A DNA stretch of 64,000 bases from assembly GCA_036417435.1 (NCBI GenBank), contig CM070904.1, positions 20,814,835 to 20,878,834 of the forward strand, in the 5' to 3' direction. The stretch is from Inia geoffrensis (lineage: Eukaryota; Chordata; Mammalia; Artiodactyla; Iniidae). Position numbers and translations under genes: made by a program. The notes below the pieces were generated by a model, which did no database searches, had not been told where the DNA came from, and saw nothing but the letters and a program-made list of their open reading frames with translations. Each line of letters begins with the position of its first letter. Position 1 is the first letter of the stretch. This document shows, piece after piece, positions 32,891-45,302 of this stretch.

Positions 32891-33960
32891 TGACGCAGGT
32901 AATGGGGAACATCAAAAGGTGATTGTTGGCTAAGGAAAACCTGCTCTCCCAACGTGAGGAATGTAGTGCTTTTGTTTGTATGAGAAGATGCCACAGTCTG
33001 GGCTCACTGAAATCCTTCCTTTGATGTGCACCCTCAGCTCTCTGGGGCCTGCGTTCTGTATTTGCATATCCTGAGTTCCTCAGGGCCGGTGGCTCACACT
33101 GGAGGGCTGCAAGTGCTGATGACTGTGAAATCCTTTCTTTACTGAGATGGCAAGAAATATTCCATTTCTCACAGGCTTGAGAGGCAGACAGTGAAAAAGT
33201 GTCAGAGAATCTCACTCAGCATGTTCTTTGGTTTACATATAGATAATATTTATACTTAACTGTGCTAATAGAGGTTCTCAAGTCCCATCAACTTGTACTA
33301 CTGCCCTCTAGGTATTCATTTCATCAATATTCATAAGATCAATTCCTATAGATTTGACTTAATCCATTTAAATAGTATAATGATTTTTAAAGGAAACATA
33401 ATAGAAATAACAACAAAACCCTTACCACTAAAGGCTGGGTCTGCAACAACCTAAATAAATGTTCCATTGTTAAAATATTGAAAGATGTATTTCAAGAAAT
33501 AACAAAAATAACAAATAATAAGGTCAGCAGAATGTTGAAATGTTCTATCTTTATCATTAAAGTGGCAGAATATCATATATTAGTAGGCACTGGGGGCAGA
33601 AGATGCCTGATTTTATATCTTTGTCATGTTTGTACAGTTGTTTCAACAAGTAACGTAAAGACAGAATGGAAAAACAAGGAGGTTTGTGCCTGAGATCATG
33701 TTGATGTGAAACCGGGGATGGCCACCTTGTGCCAGGTGAGTTAAGTTTAGCTGGCAGGTAGACCGCAGAGCTCCTGAGACGCAAGGGTTGTAATTTTTCT
33801 GCTGGGTGCCCCTTAGGTTCTGTGACTTGACTGATTGTGACTCATGTTTCGGGAAATACCTGGTCACAGGAAAAGGGTGGGAATAGAGTGATTTGGGTTG
33901 CAGCTAACATCATTCATCACGGCTCAGGGCCTGAATGAATTTTAAAGGAACAGGATAACA
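32891..33960. other. Anonymous DNA
   Basis: No recognised repeat or exon in about 1.1 kb. Confidence 0.4.
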
Positions 33961-33964
33961 AATG

Positions 33965-34110
33965 CTTCTCATGGAGTCAGAGAATGTGAGGGCTGGACAA
34001 TCCCACGAAATGAGGAGCACACGTCCCATTTTCCAGATGAGAAAACAGACGCCCAGCAAGGTTAAATCCCTCACCCAAGTTGCACCCGTCTCTCCTCCCC
34101 ACTACATGGT
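33965..34110 (-). mobile_element. MIR-like SINE, antisense
   Basis: Contains 'ccattttccagatgagaaaacagacgcccagcaaggttaaatccctcacccaagt', which is the antisense core of an old MIR-type element. Confidence 0.6.
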
Positions 34111-34324
34111 CCATGAAAGCAGGACGCTTCCTGTCGTGATCACTGCTGAAACCCAAAAAGGGCAAGGTATCTAGCAGCTTCTCCAAAAATTTTGGTTGAC
34201 TGTAGGAACAATGTTTTCTCTTTCTTTCTCACACTTATTCAGGATTGTGCCATGAACTCCCCAGGTTGCAATGTAATTCGATAAATGTAAATATTAATTG
34301 AGTTTTGTTGTGATGAGGACTTAG

Positions 34325-34500
34325 GCTTTGAAGGTAACAGACTTGGTTCAGCTCCTGGTTCTGCCACTCAATAGCTGTTTGGCTTTGGGAAAATTACTAA
34401 ACATCTCTGAGCTTATTTCCTCCTTTGTAAAGTGGGGATAAATATATCTGAGCCAGCAGAGAACTTGCATGAGAGATGTGCACTAAATATTGGTCTTTCT
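34325..34500 (+). mobile_element. MIR SINE, sense
   Basis: Sense MIR order: 'tcctggttctgccactcaatagctgtttggctttgggaaaattactaaacatctctgagc...' followed by 'cctttgtaaagtggggataa'. Confidence 0.8.
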
Positions 34501-34569
34501 CACTGTCCCACACCATCTCTCTGTTCTTCCCAGAGAAGTTGTACAGAAGGATAAAGCACTTTTGAAAAA

Positions 34570-34856
34570 TAATTAATTAATTAATTAAATTTTGGCTGCG
34601 TTGGGTCTTCCTTGCTACACGCGGGAGTTCTCTAGTTGCAGCAAGCGGGGGCTACTCCTTGTTGCGGTGCGTGGGCTTCTCATTGCGGTGGCTTCTCTTG
34701 ATGCACTTGTTGTGGAGCACTGACCCTAGGTGCACCGGCTACAGTAGTTGTGGCCTGCTGCTCTGCAGCATGTGGGAACTTCCCTGACCTGGGCTTGAAC
34801 CCAAGTCCCCTGCATTGGCAGGCAGTTTCTTAACCACTGAGCCACTGGGGAAATCT
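34570..34856 (-). mobile_element. CHR-type SINE (long form), antisense
   Basis: Begins with an AATTAATT-rich tail; the body contains 'gttgcggtgcgtgggcttctcattgcggtggcttctc', and the head at the right end reads 'ttaaccactgagccactgggga'. Confidence 0.85.
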
Positions 34857-37181
34857 GATATAGTATTTTATAAAGAGGGGTTTTAATTTATTTCAGATAC
34901 TGTATATTTTTCTTGTATAAAAGATTTTTCCACTACAGAAACTTTAACACGCAATACCACTACAAATGCAATATTTTATGGGTTAGATATTATCAGTAAT
35001 TTTATAACTAATTAGGCAAAGGCCAAAGCACTAGGTACTGGGAAGTAAGAAGACTCAAATCTTGGGTGCCCCCCCGTGCCAATTTCAAGAGCAGCGTGTG
35101 TTTTCAAATCCATATTTCATCTGGTCTCTGTTTCTCATCAGTCGTCTGTGTCTGCCTTTCTCAAGAAGGCTCAGACCCTCCACTTTCACACCATCCCAGC
35201 TGGCTGTGCCCGAGGTCCCATCCTGTACCCTCTGCATGCATGGGTGTGCCTGCTCTCCCTGTGCATCAACAGCTTTGCCAGGGAGCTTCTGTATTGTGCA
35301 CTGCTTGCTGTACCCCAGAGTACCTAGACCCTTCTGGTACATGAAGTACACTCTCATCACCATGAGTGCACGCCCATCCCCTTACCTTATATCCTGCCTC
35401 TAAGCCAGTCTTGGGGGTGACTACAGTGTGCGTTCAGCTATGTGAGCTGCTGGAATCAAAGTGAAGTTCCCAACTTTAGAAGCTGCAGGCTTGAGGGGCA
35501 CACAGTGATTTAAAGTCGGGTCACCTGGCTTAAAGGGGGGGGCTGATTGATTTAAAGCCATGGCAGCTGACTTAAACCCTGCTTCCCTCAGCTGCAGGAC
35601 GAGACCAACTTTGGGGGTGTGTGGGTTCGCTCCAAGCCAGCACTGCTGTTCAGGAAGAGCTTCCAGTAGCACCTTAGTGCAGGGGGACTTGGTGCCTTGT
35701 CTTGCCCCTGCCCTCAGAGGGGGGCCACCTGCTCTTCTGGAGGAGAATCTGGGAGGGGGGAGTGCAGAGGTGGCACCCCTTGTCTGATGGCAGGGAAGGA
35801 GGGGCGGGGCTGTGTGGTGTCCTGGGCCTGGACTCATCAGGTCGACTCAGCCTCTCAGCCTCCTCACCCTCCCCCACACAGCCCACAAGAGCCTCCAATA
35901 ATATGTAATTGTGCCTTAGGTTCTCGGTCTTCAAACTCATACCCAGGCTCCCAGGTCCCTTGATTCAGCTGATTCCTCTGTGCTCTTTCTTCTATTAGAT
36001 ACAGCCCCAGAGGGAGGGGTTGGGGGATGGGACTGGAGGGACCCGGGCAGCACTGGCCTCAGCTGACTAAAGAGAGCCGGAGCCTGTACTCCCACATATG
36101 TGTGAGGACCCTTAAGGTGGAATCGAGTGGGCCAGTTAGAGGCAGTCCTTGCTGCCTCAAGTGAGTATGGAACACCGTCAGGTGGGGAGCACGCTGAGCC
36201 CTGAGAAGTACTGTTAGGAGGATGTGTTCCTCCCTCGGCTTCAAGGACGTGGGTGGGCTTCAGGGCTCCGGTTCCCCCCAGGCCTCCAGGTCCGACTGCA
36301 CCCCAGCGGCCTTGCAGACCTGTCTTCCTGTCCCAGAACTTCTCAGGCTCCAGGAAGAATCCAGACTGCAGAGATGGTGCCTGAGCCTTCCAGCTTAAGA
36401 AGTGCTGTCCCTGGGGACCCAACAGTGGAGGGAGGAAGGGTGAAGGGAGTAGGGGTGTGGGGTAGGGAGGGGTGGCTGCCCTGGGAAATGTTGAGAGAAA
36501 AATATTGCACCCCACACACCCTGCCACCTGCAACTGAGCCATTGATGACATAGGATCTCAGGGCCGTTTAGTCAGAGATGCCTATGTTTCTTTACTCCTG
36601 TGTTCAAAACTATGCAAAACCAACTCTTCATCCACTTGCTGCTTTGCCAGGACTTCTAAAGTACTGTTCTTTTGAAGCACTCGTTCTCTAAACTGCAGTT
36701 TGGAGCTGTCCCGGCTATTTAAAAGTGTTCTCCTTAAACTGAGACTAAATCCTACTCTTTTGGAAAAACGACCTTCACTTCAGAGGAGGTCGTCTTTTCT
36801 GCCCATTCCTTCTTTCTACTTCCCTCTAAATCACCCCTGTGTTCAAAGAGCTTGGTGATTTATTTTTTGCTTGATGTCAAAAAGAAACCTTCCCCATGCA
36901 CCCCAAAAAGCTTTCATGGAACATAGGCGTTTCAAAACCATGACAGTGTTTTGCAGTTAGTATACACTGGGTAGACTGCCTAGCAACCCCTCCAAGAGCC
37001 AGCGGTGAGCGACAACTTTACTTGATTGGATGTCCTTCAAGTTTAGGAAGGTCCCGTTCTTATGCCCCAGCAGATAAGACAGAGCCCTGGGTCGCTGTGG
37101 CTGCGATTAGATAGCTTCTGATGATTTTATTTCCCTTACTGAGCTGCTGCTTCTAGGTTAAATTCATTTTATTACCTGTCC
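34857..37181. other. Anonymous DNA, no gene supported
   Basis: About 2.3 kb. The 35.4-36.5 kb part is GC-richer and holds overlapping open frames on both strands (up to about 200 codons at 36551-35937 reverse). They start and end without splice or promoter context, and their residue make-up is what GC-rich DNA gives by chance. I call nothing here. Confidence 0.4.
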
Positions 37182-37392
37182 TTTTTTTTTTTTTTTTTTT
37201 TGTGGTAAGCAGGCCTCTCACTGTTGTGGTCTCTCCCGTTGTGGAGCACAGGCTGCGGACGCGCAGGCTCAGCGGCCATGGCTCACGGGCCTAGCCACTC
37301 CGTGGCGTGTGGGATCCTCCCCGACCGGGGCATGAACCCGTGTCCCCCGCATTGCAGGTGGACTCTCAACCACTGCGCCACCAGGGAAGCCC
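37182..37392 (-). mobile_element. CHR-2-like SINE, antisense
   Basis: A T-run of about 20 is followed by the CHR body ('aagcaggcctctcactgttgtgg', 'ggagcacaggctgcggacgcg') and the antisense head ending 'gcgccaccagggaagccct'. Confidence 0.9.
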
Positions 37393-38799
37393 TACCCGTG
37401 CATTTTTAAAGAAAGACTGACAGAGTCACTGTAATAGGTCAGGAGTCTGTGCTCAGGTTTGTTCAAAGGTACTCACAGGGAGGAAGGTGGATAAAAATAG
37501 GTGGATAAAATAGGAGGGTTGGAAAGTACAGCCAGGACAACTGTGTTCACCGTGCGTACTAATAAAGGCCAGAATCTCCTCATTTATCTGTGGTGGGAAG
37601 TTCTGATGGTTTCACAGGATCCAGCTCAAATCATATTCAAACTAGGGGGCTTCGCAGAGGGCGCTGAAGCACCGGAAGAGCCCACCTGCACTCCCACTTT
37701 GGCACTCCAGGATCAGAGTTGGGTTTGGAGATGGGGTTGCTGTAACCCCAAGGAGGTGAGCAGAGAGGAGGAGTTGATTACCGGTCTCCTCTGACTCTCT
37801 GGCCCAAATTCCCTGCCTTCACAGGGGGGACAGTTTCGTTTTCAGCAACTGAGGGGTCACTTCCAGGCTGATGCGGTTGCCCAGTGGTCTGACAGCCTGA
37901 CAGGCTGACTGCGGTGTGACCACCCTTTGTTTCTCCAGAATCCGTACATCAGGAGGTGCATGGTTGCGGGAGTCCATTCACCACCCTCCCCCAAGGGGGA
38001 TGGCACATTCCCTGGCTGTACCCTATGATCACCAGGTACTTGAAATGACTGCAAGTTTTTTGACTTCAAGGAAAAGCTCACATAACCGCTTCTGCCTCAT
38101 AATGTGTGGGATTTACTATAATGGTAGGAAATTATAAAGAACAGGTAGAAAACTCACCTGTTGGTCTCCATGTAGGAGTTTATTTTACACGAATCCTTCC
38201 TGCATGAGTACATAGCAGAGGTTTATTTTTGTTCCTGTGTGTGTAGTTGTGGCAGAGGATGTAGGTATGGTGATTTCAAGCCCTCAAAGAAATATTCTCA
38301 GAACTCTCAAGAGTTTTCCTGATTGGAACGGAAAGAGACCTGGAAAAGGAGGAAAAGAAAAGGAGGAGGGAGAACGAACGACTGTTTCTTAGTAAATTCA
38401 CCTTCCTGGTTGATTGTTCTGTCTTCTCATTTCTTTTAACTTCTAAGGATGTCTAATGAAAAAATGTAGAAAGGCTGATTTTTATGCTTTAAAAGATTTT
38501 ACATCACAAAGAAACTAGAAGTGGCTAACAGAACTTATTCAAGTCAATGTGACGTAGGGACTTTGATATTAAATTTGTATACTCAAGTGGGTTAATCCAA
38601 ATTTTCCTTTTTGAGTGAATATTTGTAACATATTTTTGTAGATAATAATTTATGCTAGATATACAAAATGGTGAGAATGGGTACCATTTTTCACCACTTA
38701 AATGAATAGATCGTACACTTTAAATAACAATGTGTCTTACATGTTGTTTCTTAATTCATTGATTTCCAAAACTTGTGTTTAATTGATTTCTATCTAATA
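37393..38799. other. Anonymous DNA
   Basis: No recognised repeat or exon in about 1.4 kb. Confidence 0.4.
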
Positions 38800-39495
38800 A
38801 CCAGTGTCTCCCCTTTATTGTTTCTTTATATTTTATTGCTCTATAGTTAATTTTCATTATTATGTTAGTTTCAGAGGTAAAACAGAGTGATTCATAAATG
38901 TTTAGCTTGTTCTCCGTTTATACTTATTTTAAAAGAGTGGCTCTATTCCCCATGCTATACTGTACGTCACTGTAGATTATTTTTTTTATACATAGTGGAT
39001 TCTTTCTTAGAATATCCTACCAATATTTTGCTCCTGCACCTCCTTGTCTCTCCCTGCTGGTAACCACTAGTCTCTTCTTTAATCTGTGAGTCTGTTCTTT
39101 TGTTGTTGTTGTATTCAATTTTTTAGATGCCATGTGTAAGTGATAACCTACCAGGCTTGATTTCTCTGCGGCTTATTTTACTAAGCATAATTACCTCCAA
39201 GTCCATCCATGTTCTCGCAAATGGCAAAATTTCATGTTTTGCTGAAGTCATCATAAAAAATCTTTTTTATCCCCTGACCTATTGATGAACACTTAGTTTG
39301 ACTCTATATCTTGTCTATGGCAAATAACACTGTTATGAACATTGGTGTGCAGTTATTTTTTTGAAATAGTGTTTTTGTCGTCTTCTTATATACCCAAGAG
39401 TGAAATTGCTGGATATTATGGTAGTTCTATTTTTAGTTTTTTGTGGAACCTCCATTCTGCTTTCCACAGTAGCTGGACTACTTCACATTCACATC
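38800..39495 (-). mobile_element. L1 3' end, antisense (left part)
   Basis: Antisense L1 3'UTR/ORF2 end: 'ccccatgctatactgtacgtcactg', 'ctgctggtaaccactagtctcttc', 'ggatattatggtagttctatttttagttttttgtggaacctcc'. Interrupted by the SINE at 39511 and resumed after it. Confidence 0.85.
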
Positions 39496-39727
39496 AAGAG
39501 TGTACAAGAGGGCTTCCCTGGTGGCGCAGTGGTTGAGAGTCCGCCTGCCGATGCAGGGGACACGGGTTCGTACCCCGGTCCGCGAAGATCCCACATGCCG
39601 CGGAGCGGCTGGGCCCGTGAGCCATGGCTGCTGAGCCTGCGCATCCGGAGCCTGTGCTCCGCAACGGGAGGGGCCACAGCAGTGAGAGGCCCGCGTAAAG
39701 CCAAAAATAAAAAAGAGTGTACAAGAG
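39496..39727 (+). mobile_element. CHR-2 SINE, sense, with 15-bp target-site duplication
   Basis: Nearly intact: it starts GGCTTCCCTGGTGGCGCAGT at 39511 and ends '...gtgagaggcccgcgtaaagccaaaaataaa' by 39712. The perfect direct repeat AAGAGTGTACAAGAG lies at 39496-39510 and 39713-39727. It interrupts an older L1. Low divergence makes it the best single indicator of cetacean origin in the window. Confidence 0.95.
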
Positions 39728-41490
39728 CTTCCCTTTCTCCACATCCTCACTAACCTTTGTTATTTGTGACCTTTTTGATGACAGCTATTCTGAAAAGACT
39801 GAAGTGATATATCTCATTGTTTTGATTTGCATTTTATTGCTGATTAGCGATGTTTAGGATCTTTGTGAGTTCTGGCTGTCTCTCTGTATTTTTTCCTTGG
39901 AAAAAAATGTCTAAGTCTTATCATTTTGTATAAAAAAATTTTGTGTGTTGTTCTGATATTGAGTTGTATATGCTGTTTCTGTAGTTTAGATATGAACCCT
40001 TGCTTGGTCATCTTTTTGGTATTAACCTCTTATGTGCAAATATTGTCTCTACTTCAGCAGGTGGTCTTTTCATTTTGCCTTTGGTTTCCTTTGCTGTGCA
40101 AAATCATTTAAGTGAAGTGAAGTCCCATTTGTTTATTTTTGCTTTTGTTTCATTTGCCTTTGTAGACTGAACCTAAAACTGTTGCTATCATTTATGTTGA
40201 AGAATGTTCTGTATTTTCCTCTAGGGTGTTTATGGTCCTACTTTTAGGTCTTTTTTTCAGTTTTGCGTTTATTTTATATATGGTGTGCTAAAATACTCTA
40301 AGTTTATTCTTTTCCATGTAGCTGACCAGTTTTCCCAGTACCACTTATTGAAGAGACAGTTTTTTCTCCATATTGCCTGCTTTGTCATAAATCAATTAAA
40401 TATAAGTGTGTGGGCTTCTTTCTGGGATCTCTATTCTATTCCAGTGATCTTTGTGTCTCTTTTTGCTCTGGGCCAGTTCTCTTTGATTACTCTCGCTTTG
40501 TAGTATAGTCTGAAGTCAAGGTGCACGATGCCTTCAGCTCTGTTCTTTCTCAAGATTGTTTGGCTATTTGGGGTCTTTGTGTTTCTATAGAAATTTTAAA
40601 ATTAGTTTTTCAAGTTCTGTGAAAATTCTTTGGTATTCTGATAGGGATTTCATTAAATCTGTAGATTGTCTTTGGTAGTATGGTTATTTTAACAGTATTA
40701 ATTCTTCCAGTCCATGCACCGGCTATATTTTCCCATCTTTTTCTGTTGCCTTCAACTTCTTTCACCAATGGGTGATAGATTTCTGAGTACATGTCTTTTA
40801 CCTGCTTAGGTGTGTTTGTTCCTAGGTTTCTTATTATTTTTGGTGTGATTGCATATCGTATTGTTTTCTTAATTTTTTTTTTTCTGACAGCTTTGAGTTT
40901 TGTTTTTTCTTCTTTTTCTAATTCCTTCAGGTGTAATGTTAAGTTGTTTATTTGATATTTTTCTTGTTTCCTAAGAATAAGCTTGTATCACTATAACTTC
41001 CCCCTGTGAACTGTGTGGCTGTGTCCCATAGATTTTGGGTCATTGTGTGTTCATTTTCATTTGTCTTGGGAATTTTTAGAATCCCTCTTTAATTTCTTCA
41101 GTGTTCCTTTCTTACCCTTTTATTCCCTTCATCTGTGATATGAGGACTATCTTTAATGTTATGTTTGGATTTCTTTCAGTTGTGTGTGTATTTGTGTGTG
41201 TGTGTGATTATTTAACTTGCTGAGCTCTGAATTTCACATGGACACTAACAACACTGCATTGTTACTCTGCTCCCCCACAGTTACTGAATTTGACCTTGTA
41301 TTTTACATCTACTTGTTTCCTGTGTCCCTTAACTTCTTATTGTGAATATACATGATTTTATTACTGTTTTCTTTCATCCTTCCTATTAGCTGTGTACATG
41401 GTTGATTTACTGCCTTTGTTGAATGTTGGCCTTATCCGATGAGGTTTTTCCTTTAGTAAGTTTCCTTTCCTAATTTTTATGTTTCAGTCG
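39728..41490 (-). mobile_element. L1 (ORF2 end to mid ORF2), antisense (right part)
   Basis: Continues the interrupted L1: 'ttgatgacagctattctgaaaagac', 'tgcaaaatcatttaagtgaagtgaagtcccatttgtt', then ORF2-antisense phrases such as 'ggctatttggggtctttgtg' and 'gattgtctttggtagtatgg'. A (TG)n-like tract lies at 41183-41205. Many stops on the reverse strand; no functional ORF2. Confidence 0.8.
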
Positions 41491-41815
41491 CCCCTCAGAA
41501 AGCTATGACAGATGCATTCCAGAAATTGCTGATTGTGGTTTTAGGTAAGACCTTTTAGAGTGTCGTTGAAGTGCTTCAGTTTCAGTGAGCAAATAAACTT
41601 ATTTGAAAAGTTAATTGCATGAAAATAATGGTTATCTAAAACATTACATATTCTTTCATTCACAGTATGTTTTGATAACAGTCTTAAATTTGTTCTTTGT
41701 GGCATTTCTGAGAAGAACGACAGCAAATAATATTGTCCCCATTGTTTAGATGTAGAATGACTGGCCTCCGTTCATACAGAAAGTATTTGATCCACTTCTT
41801 CCTCAGTTGCTTGCT
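41491..41815. other. Anonymous DNA
   Basis: Nothing recognised. Confidence 0.35.
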
Positions 41816-42110
41816 TATCATACAGAATAGTGTAGTGATCATAAGCCTTGGACACCTGTGTTTGAGTCCTAACATTATCTCTTAGATTTTGTTCTTGTTG
41901 TTGTTGCTATTTTAGTTTTTTCTAGCCAGAGACATTTAAAGGTATTTAATATCTCTAAGCTGCAATTTCTTTTTCTGCATATAGGTTTAGTAATTCAGCT
42001 TACCATCAAATGGGGGATATTGTAAGAGTAAATGAGATGATGAGTGTAAAAAGCTTAGAATTATGCCTGAGACATAGTAAGCAGACAAAATATATTGACT
42101 ATTATTTTTA
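41816..42110 (+). mobile_element. MIR SINE, sense, diverged
   Basis: Sense order: 'gtgtagtgatcataagccttggacacctgtgtttgagtcc', then 'caaatgggggatattgtaagagtaaatgagatgatgagtg' and 'gcctgagacatagtaagca'. Confidence 0.75.
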
Positions 42111-45100
42111 TCATTGTTTTCTTCTTGAAGAGTTTATTAGACTATCTTTTTGGAATCAGTTTAATTTCCGTTTTCATTTCTGATGTATTGGGCGAATATG
42201 ATTCTTATATAATAACTGGCTATGTTTTTGTGAGCCTTGAAACTGGTCATGCTATTGAATACCGTTGATTGTGTTCCCTATCCAGTTATACAGCAGTGAG
42301 AATGTCACAGGCTGTGCCCGAAGGAAACTTTATGATTAATAGATTCCCAGAACAGAATTGCTCCCCTACTTCACAGCCCTGCAGGCCGAGAGACTGAGAA
42401 ATCCTAGCTAAGCTGTCAGAGACCTTATTGGCTTGTAAGAGTTGACCCTGGATTGGTCTTGGCCTTCCAGCCTGGTCAGTCCTTCCAGTGAAATTTGACT
42501 TCCCTCATCATCAGGCAGAATCTCCATCAGCTGTCAACTCTGGGTAACAACCTTTAAGAACCAAACTAAATGCCTGGGTTGTTTGTGCCTAATATGCCAA
42601 GGTACTCTTTATATGTACACAAAATCCTTTAGACCAAAAAGCCTGGTGGCTCTAGCTTTCCTTGAGGAAAGCTGTATTGTCCAAAGGGTACATGGGCCAG
42701 TTTCTGCCAGTAGAGAGTTCAAATGCTCTCTGTCTCTGTCTCTGTCTCCAAAGCTTTGTTCATTGTATCTGGTAGAATTTTCGTCCGAAGGAGTAGCCAC
42801 TTTCCTTGCTTCTAGTAGGAAGTATCTGTTATAGTCCAGTGGTATCTCTCCCAGGTTTGAACTCACTTTGACCCCCACCTAATGCCTTCCTATTTAATTG
42901 TATTGTGATTGAACATTTTTGTTTCCCCAGCTTTTAATTTCTATGTCCTTATTTCTAAGATCATAAATTTTTTGAACCAAAGTTGATACTTCTTGTATGT
43001 CTTCACGAATAATTATAATAAAAACTGAAGTGTCAGATGAGGGAACTTCTAGGAAAATGCTCTTATTTTCTGTTTTTGGAAGTCAAAATAATGTCTAATT
43101 ATTCAATGCTACCATTGTATATAGGAAGTTTTAGAACAAGAAATTGATCTAGGAAGTTTTAGCACAAGAAATTGATCTGAATTGATCCTTGTTAACTTTA
43201 TTACAGAAAGTGGTAAAACAGCTGTGGCATATAGACCCTGTGAAGAGGTCACAGATGCCAAAACTGAAGACAAACTACAGGATTTAATTCAAGTATGTGG
43301 AGATAAAAGCTCAAGGGGTACACAGCCAGTGTAGCCATAATGCAAAACAACCAGCAGGATTTGGAAGACTTCACCATATCTACTGACTTCTGTCTTCCTT
43401 AGGAAAACGTTAAATTGATTTTGAGGCAAGGAATTTCTAGGACTTTTCCAAGTCCTGGGCCTTCTCTCTGGCCTCTTATTTGAAGTTTGGAGAGCAGGAT
43501 TGAGGGCCACCAGTGTACATCTACAGTTGTGGACACAGGAGAAGACACCGACCTTTTAGAGCTCCCCTCAAATAGAATTGCAGGGATTTGGGAACAAAGT
43601 AACTATGGTCTTAAGTGTGATTATGCTGCACTGTTTAAAAACTATTCATACCTTTCAAGTAAAGTATATTACACAGATCTCAGCATCTCATATATATCTT
43701 GTGTTAAATATTTTGCCAAAGAACCTTTCTGTAAAACAGTTATATGGATGCCTCGAATTAGGGATTAAGTTGTCAATGTAATTTCTGAAAGAAAGCATTA
43801 ATGTACTGCATATAGGATTTTTATTTAAATGGAGCAAAAATGTGTTTCATGTCATTGAGAGCTTAATTTTTGGCTAGATTTCTGATTATTTAACTCACCA
43901 ATGTTGCAAAGTTTGTTTTGAAGGGAAGAAAGTAGAGAAAGAAAAGGTGGTTATGTTCTGAAAAAGGAAAAAAAAAATTGAAAGTTTTTTCCTGTACAAA
44001 ATAATTATTTTAATTCAATTTAAATCAGTCAAGGGAACTTGAAACGTATCCATATTTGGGCTTTAAGAAGTCTAGCTTCTTATGAAACGTGAGAGGAAAG
44101 GGTTCTGTATTGATACTAAAGGTTTTGGAAACCTGATTATAACAACAGATCCACTCCTAAATGAGGCCAATCTTGGAATCAATTCCATTTAGAAACCATC
44201 ATGTGCTAGGCACTGGAAATAAGGCGAAGCTCCTTCTCTCTTGGAGTTTAGGTGTTAAGGGTGTACCAGACAATTAACAAGGAGTAGAATTAAATAGATT
44301 ATGAAAAGGACTGTGAAGAAATTAAACTGGGTGCTAGTTACAGTATTTCAAGAACATTACTTAACATGCTGACTTTAACATTCTAAGTGTCCTCTCCATA
44401 TGTTCACACAGGGTAGACCTCTCAAAAGTGACACACTAGTTTTTTCTAGGTTAATGTCTCTGTTGGGACAAGGTGGGATGGGGGAAGTTTTCACATGCTA
44501 ATGTAAAGGGCCATTCACGTGGTTTTAGACTCTCTTCCCCAGAATGAATTGCTCACCTGCCTCAAACCCCTCCTACAGAAGTTCTGGAGTCATCCCTGAT
44601 TCAGTGGTGACCCCTAATAATAGGGTGGTGTATGAATAATGAGACGTGAATGCTGAGTTTGGAGGAAATGGCAACATTTTCAAATAATTGTAAGGTGTGT
44701 TCCCCTCCCGCCACCCTAACTGGTGCTCATTTTGCAGGTCAGCTACTTTTCATGTCAGCCGTGTGGCCAAAGGGAGCAAGAATGTCTCTCAGACTTCAGC
44801 TTTGAGGAGGAAGAGTTCAGATTGCCAGAAGTGGACTAGCTCTATTGAATTTCCCAGAATGCCAGGTCCTTTGCTTTCCACGGGAAGCTCTGCATCCTTC
44901 CCTCCCCCCTCCACTCCTGGGCTGCTGGAGTTTGGGGCCACTCGGGTCTGCAGCCCAAATCCCGCCTCATTGTTTGGGGCCACGGAGGGCAGGGCAGGGT
45001 TGGGAAGAGGGCCCGGCAGGAGGTAATTGTCGCCATTGCAAGGGGAAGGATGGCTTGCGCCCTGGGGACTCTGGGGAAAAGGCCCAGTCTGGTGGCGCGG

Positions 45101-45139
45101 ATTGGATCTCCGCACAAGCCTAATAACTGTGGCGTAACT
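42111..45139. other. Anonymous DNA upstream of LRRC37 copy A
   Basis: About 3 kb with no supported exon. A short (TCTCTG)n run lies at 42726-42750. A 28-bp perfect-but-one tandem duplication sits at 43123-43178. From about 44700 the GC content rises towards the promoter region at 45140. Confidence 0.4.
43123..43178. repeat. 28-bp tandem duplication
   Basis: AGGAAGTTTTAG followed by (A/C)ACAAGAAATTGATCT occurs twice back to back, with one mismatch. Confidence 0.9.
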
Positions 45140-45302
45140 AAAGACGTCATAAATACCGAGTGGGACGTTAGGCGGGGGCGGGGCGCGCAGTTGCTAACGT
45201 GAGCACTCACGTTGGCGCCGGCATAGCAGTTCAGCTAGGACGCAGGATGTGGCTCCGGCTCCTCACTGGCCTGGGTCACTGCCCCTGGAGCCGCAGCCTG
45301 TT
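45140..45302 (+). promoter_or_regulatory. LRRC37 copy A upstream region: CRE-like site, GC box, short palindrome
   Basis: In the 160 bp before the exon-1 ATG there is a CRE-like GACGTCAT at 45143-45150, a GC box GGGGGCGGGG at 45174-45183, and a palindrome with 8-bp arms AACGTGAG/CTCACGTT at 45196-45213. No TATA box is evident. A CpG-rich, CRE-containing promoter suits a testis-expressed family such as LRRC37, since CREM acts in germ cells; that link is inference. The exon behind it is broken, so transcripts from here would be non-coding or truncated. Confidence 0.55.

Noticed and set aside
35937..36551. A 204-codon reverse-strand frame
   Set aside because: Proline/serine-rich composition in GC-rich DNA, competing frames on the other strand, no splice sites or recognisable domain.
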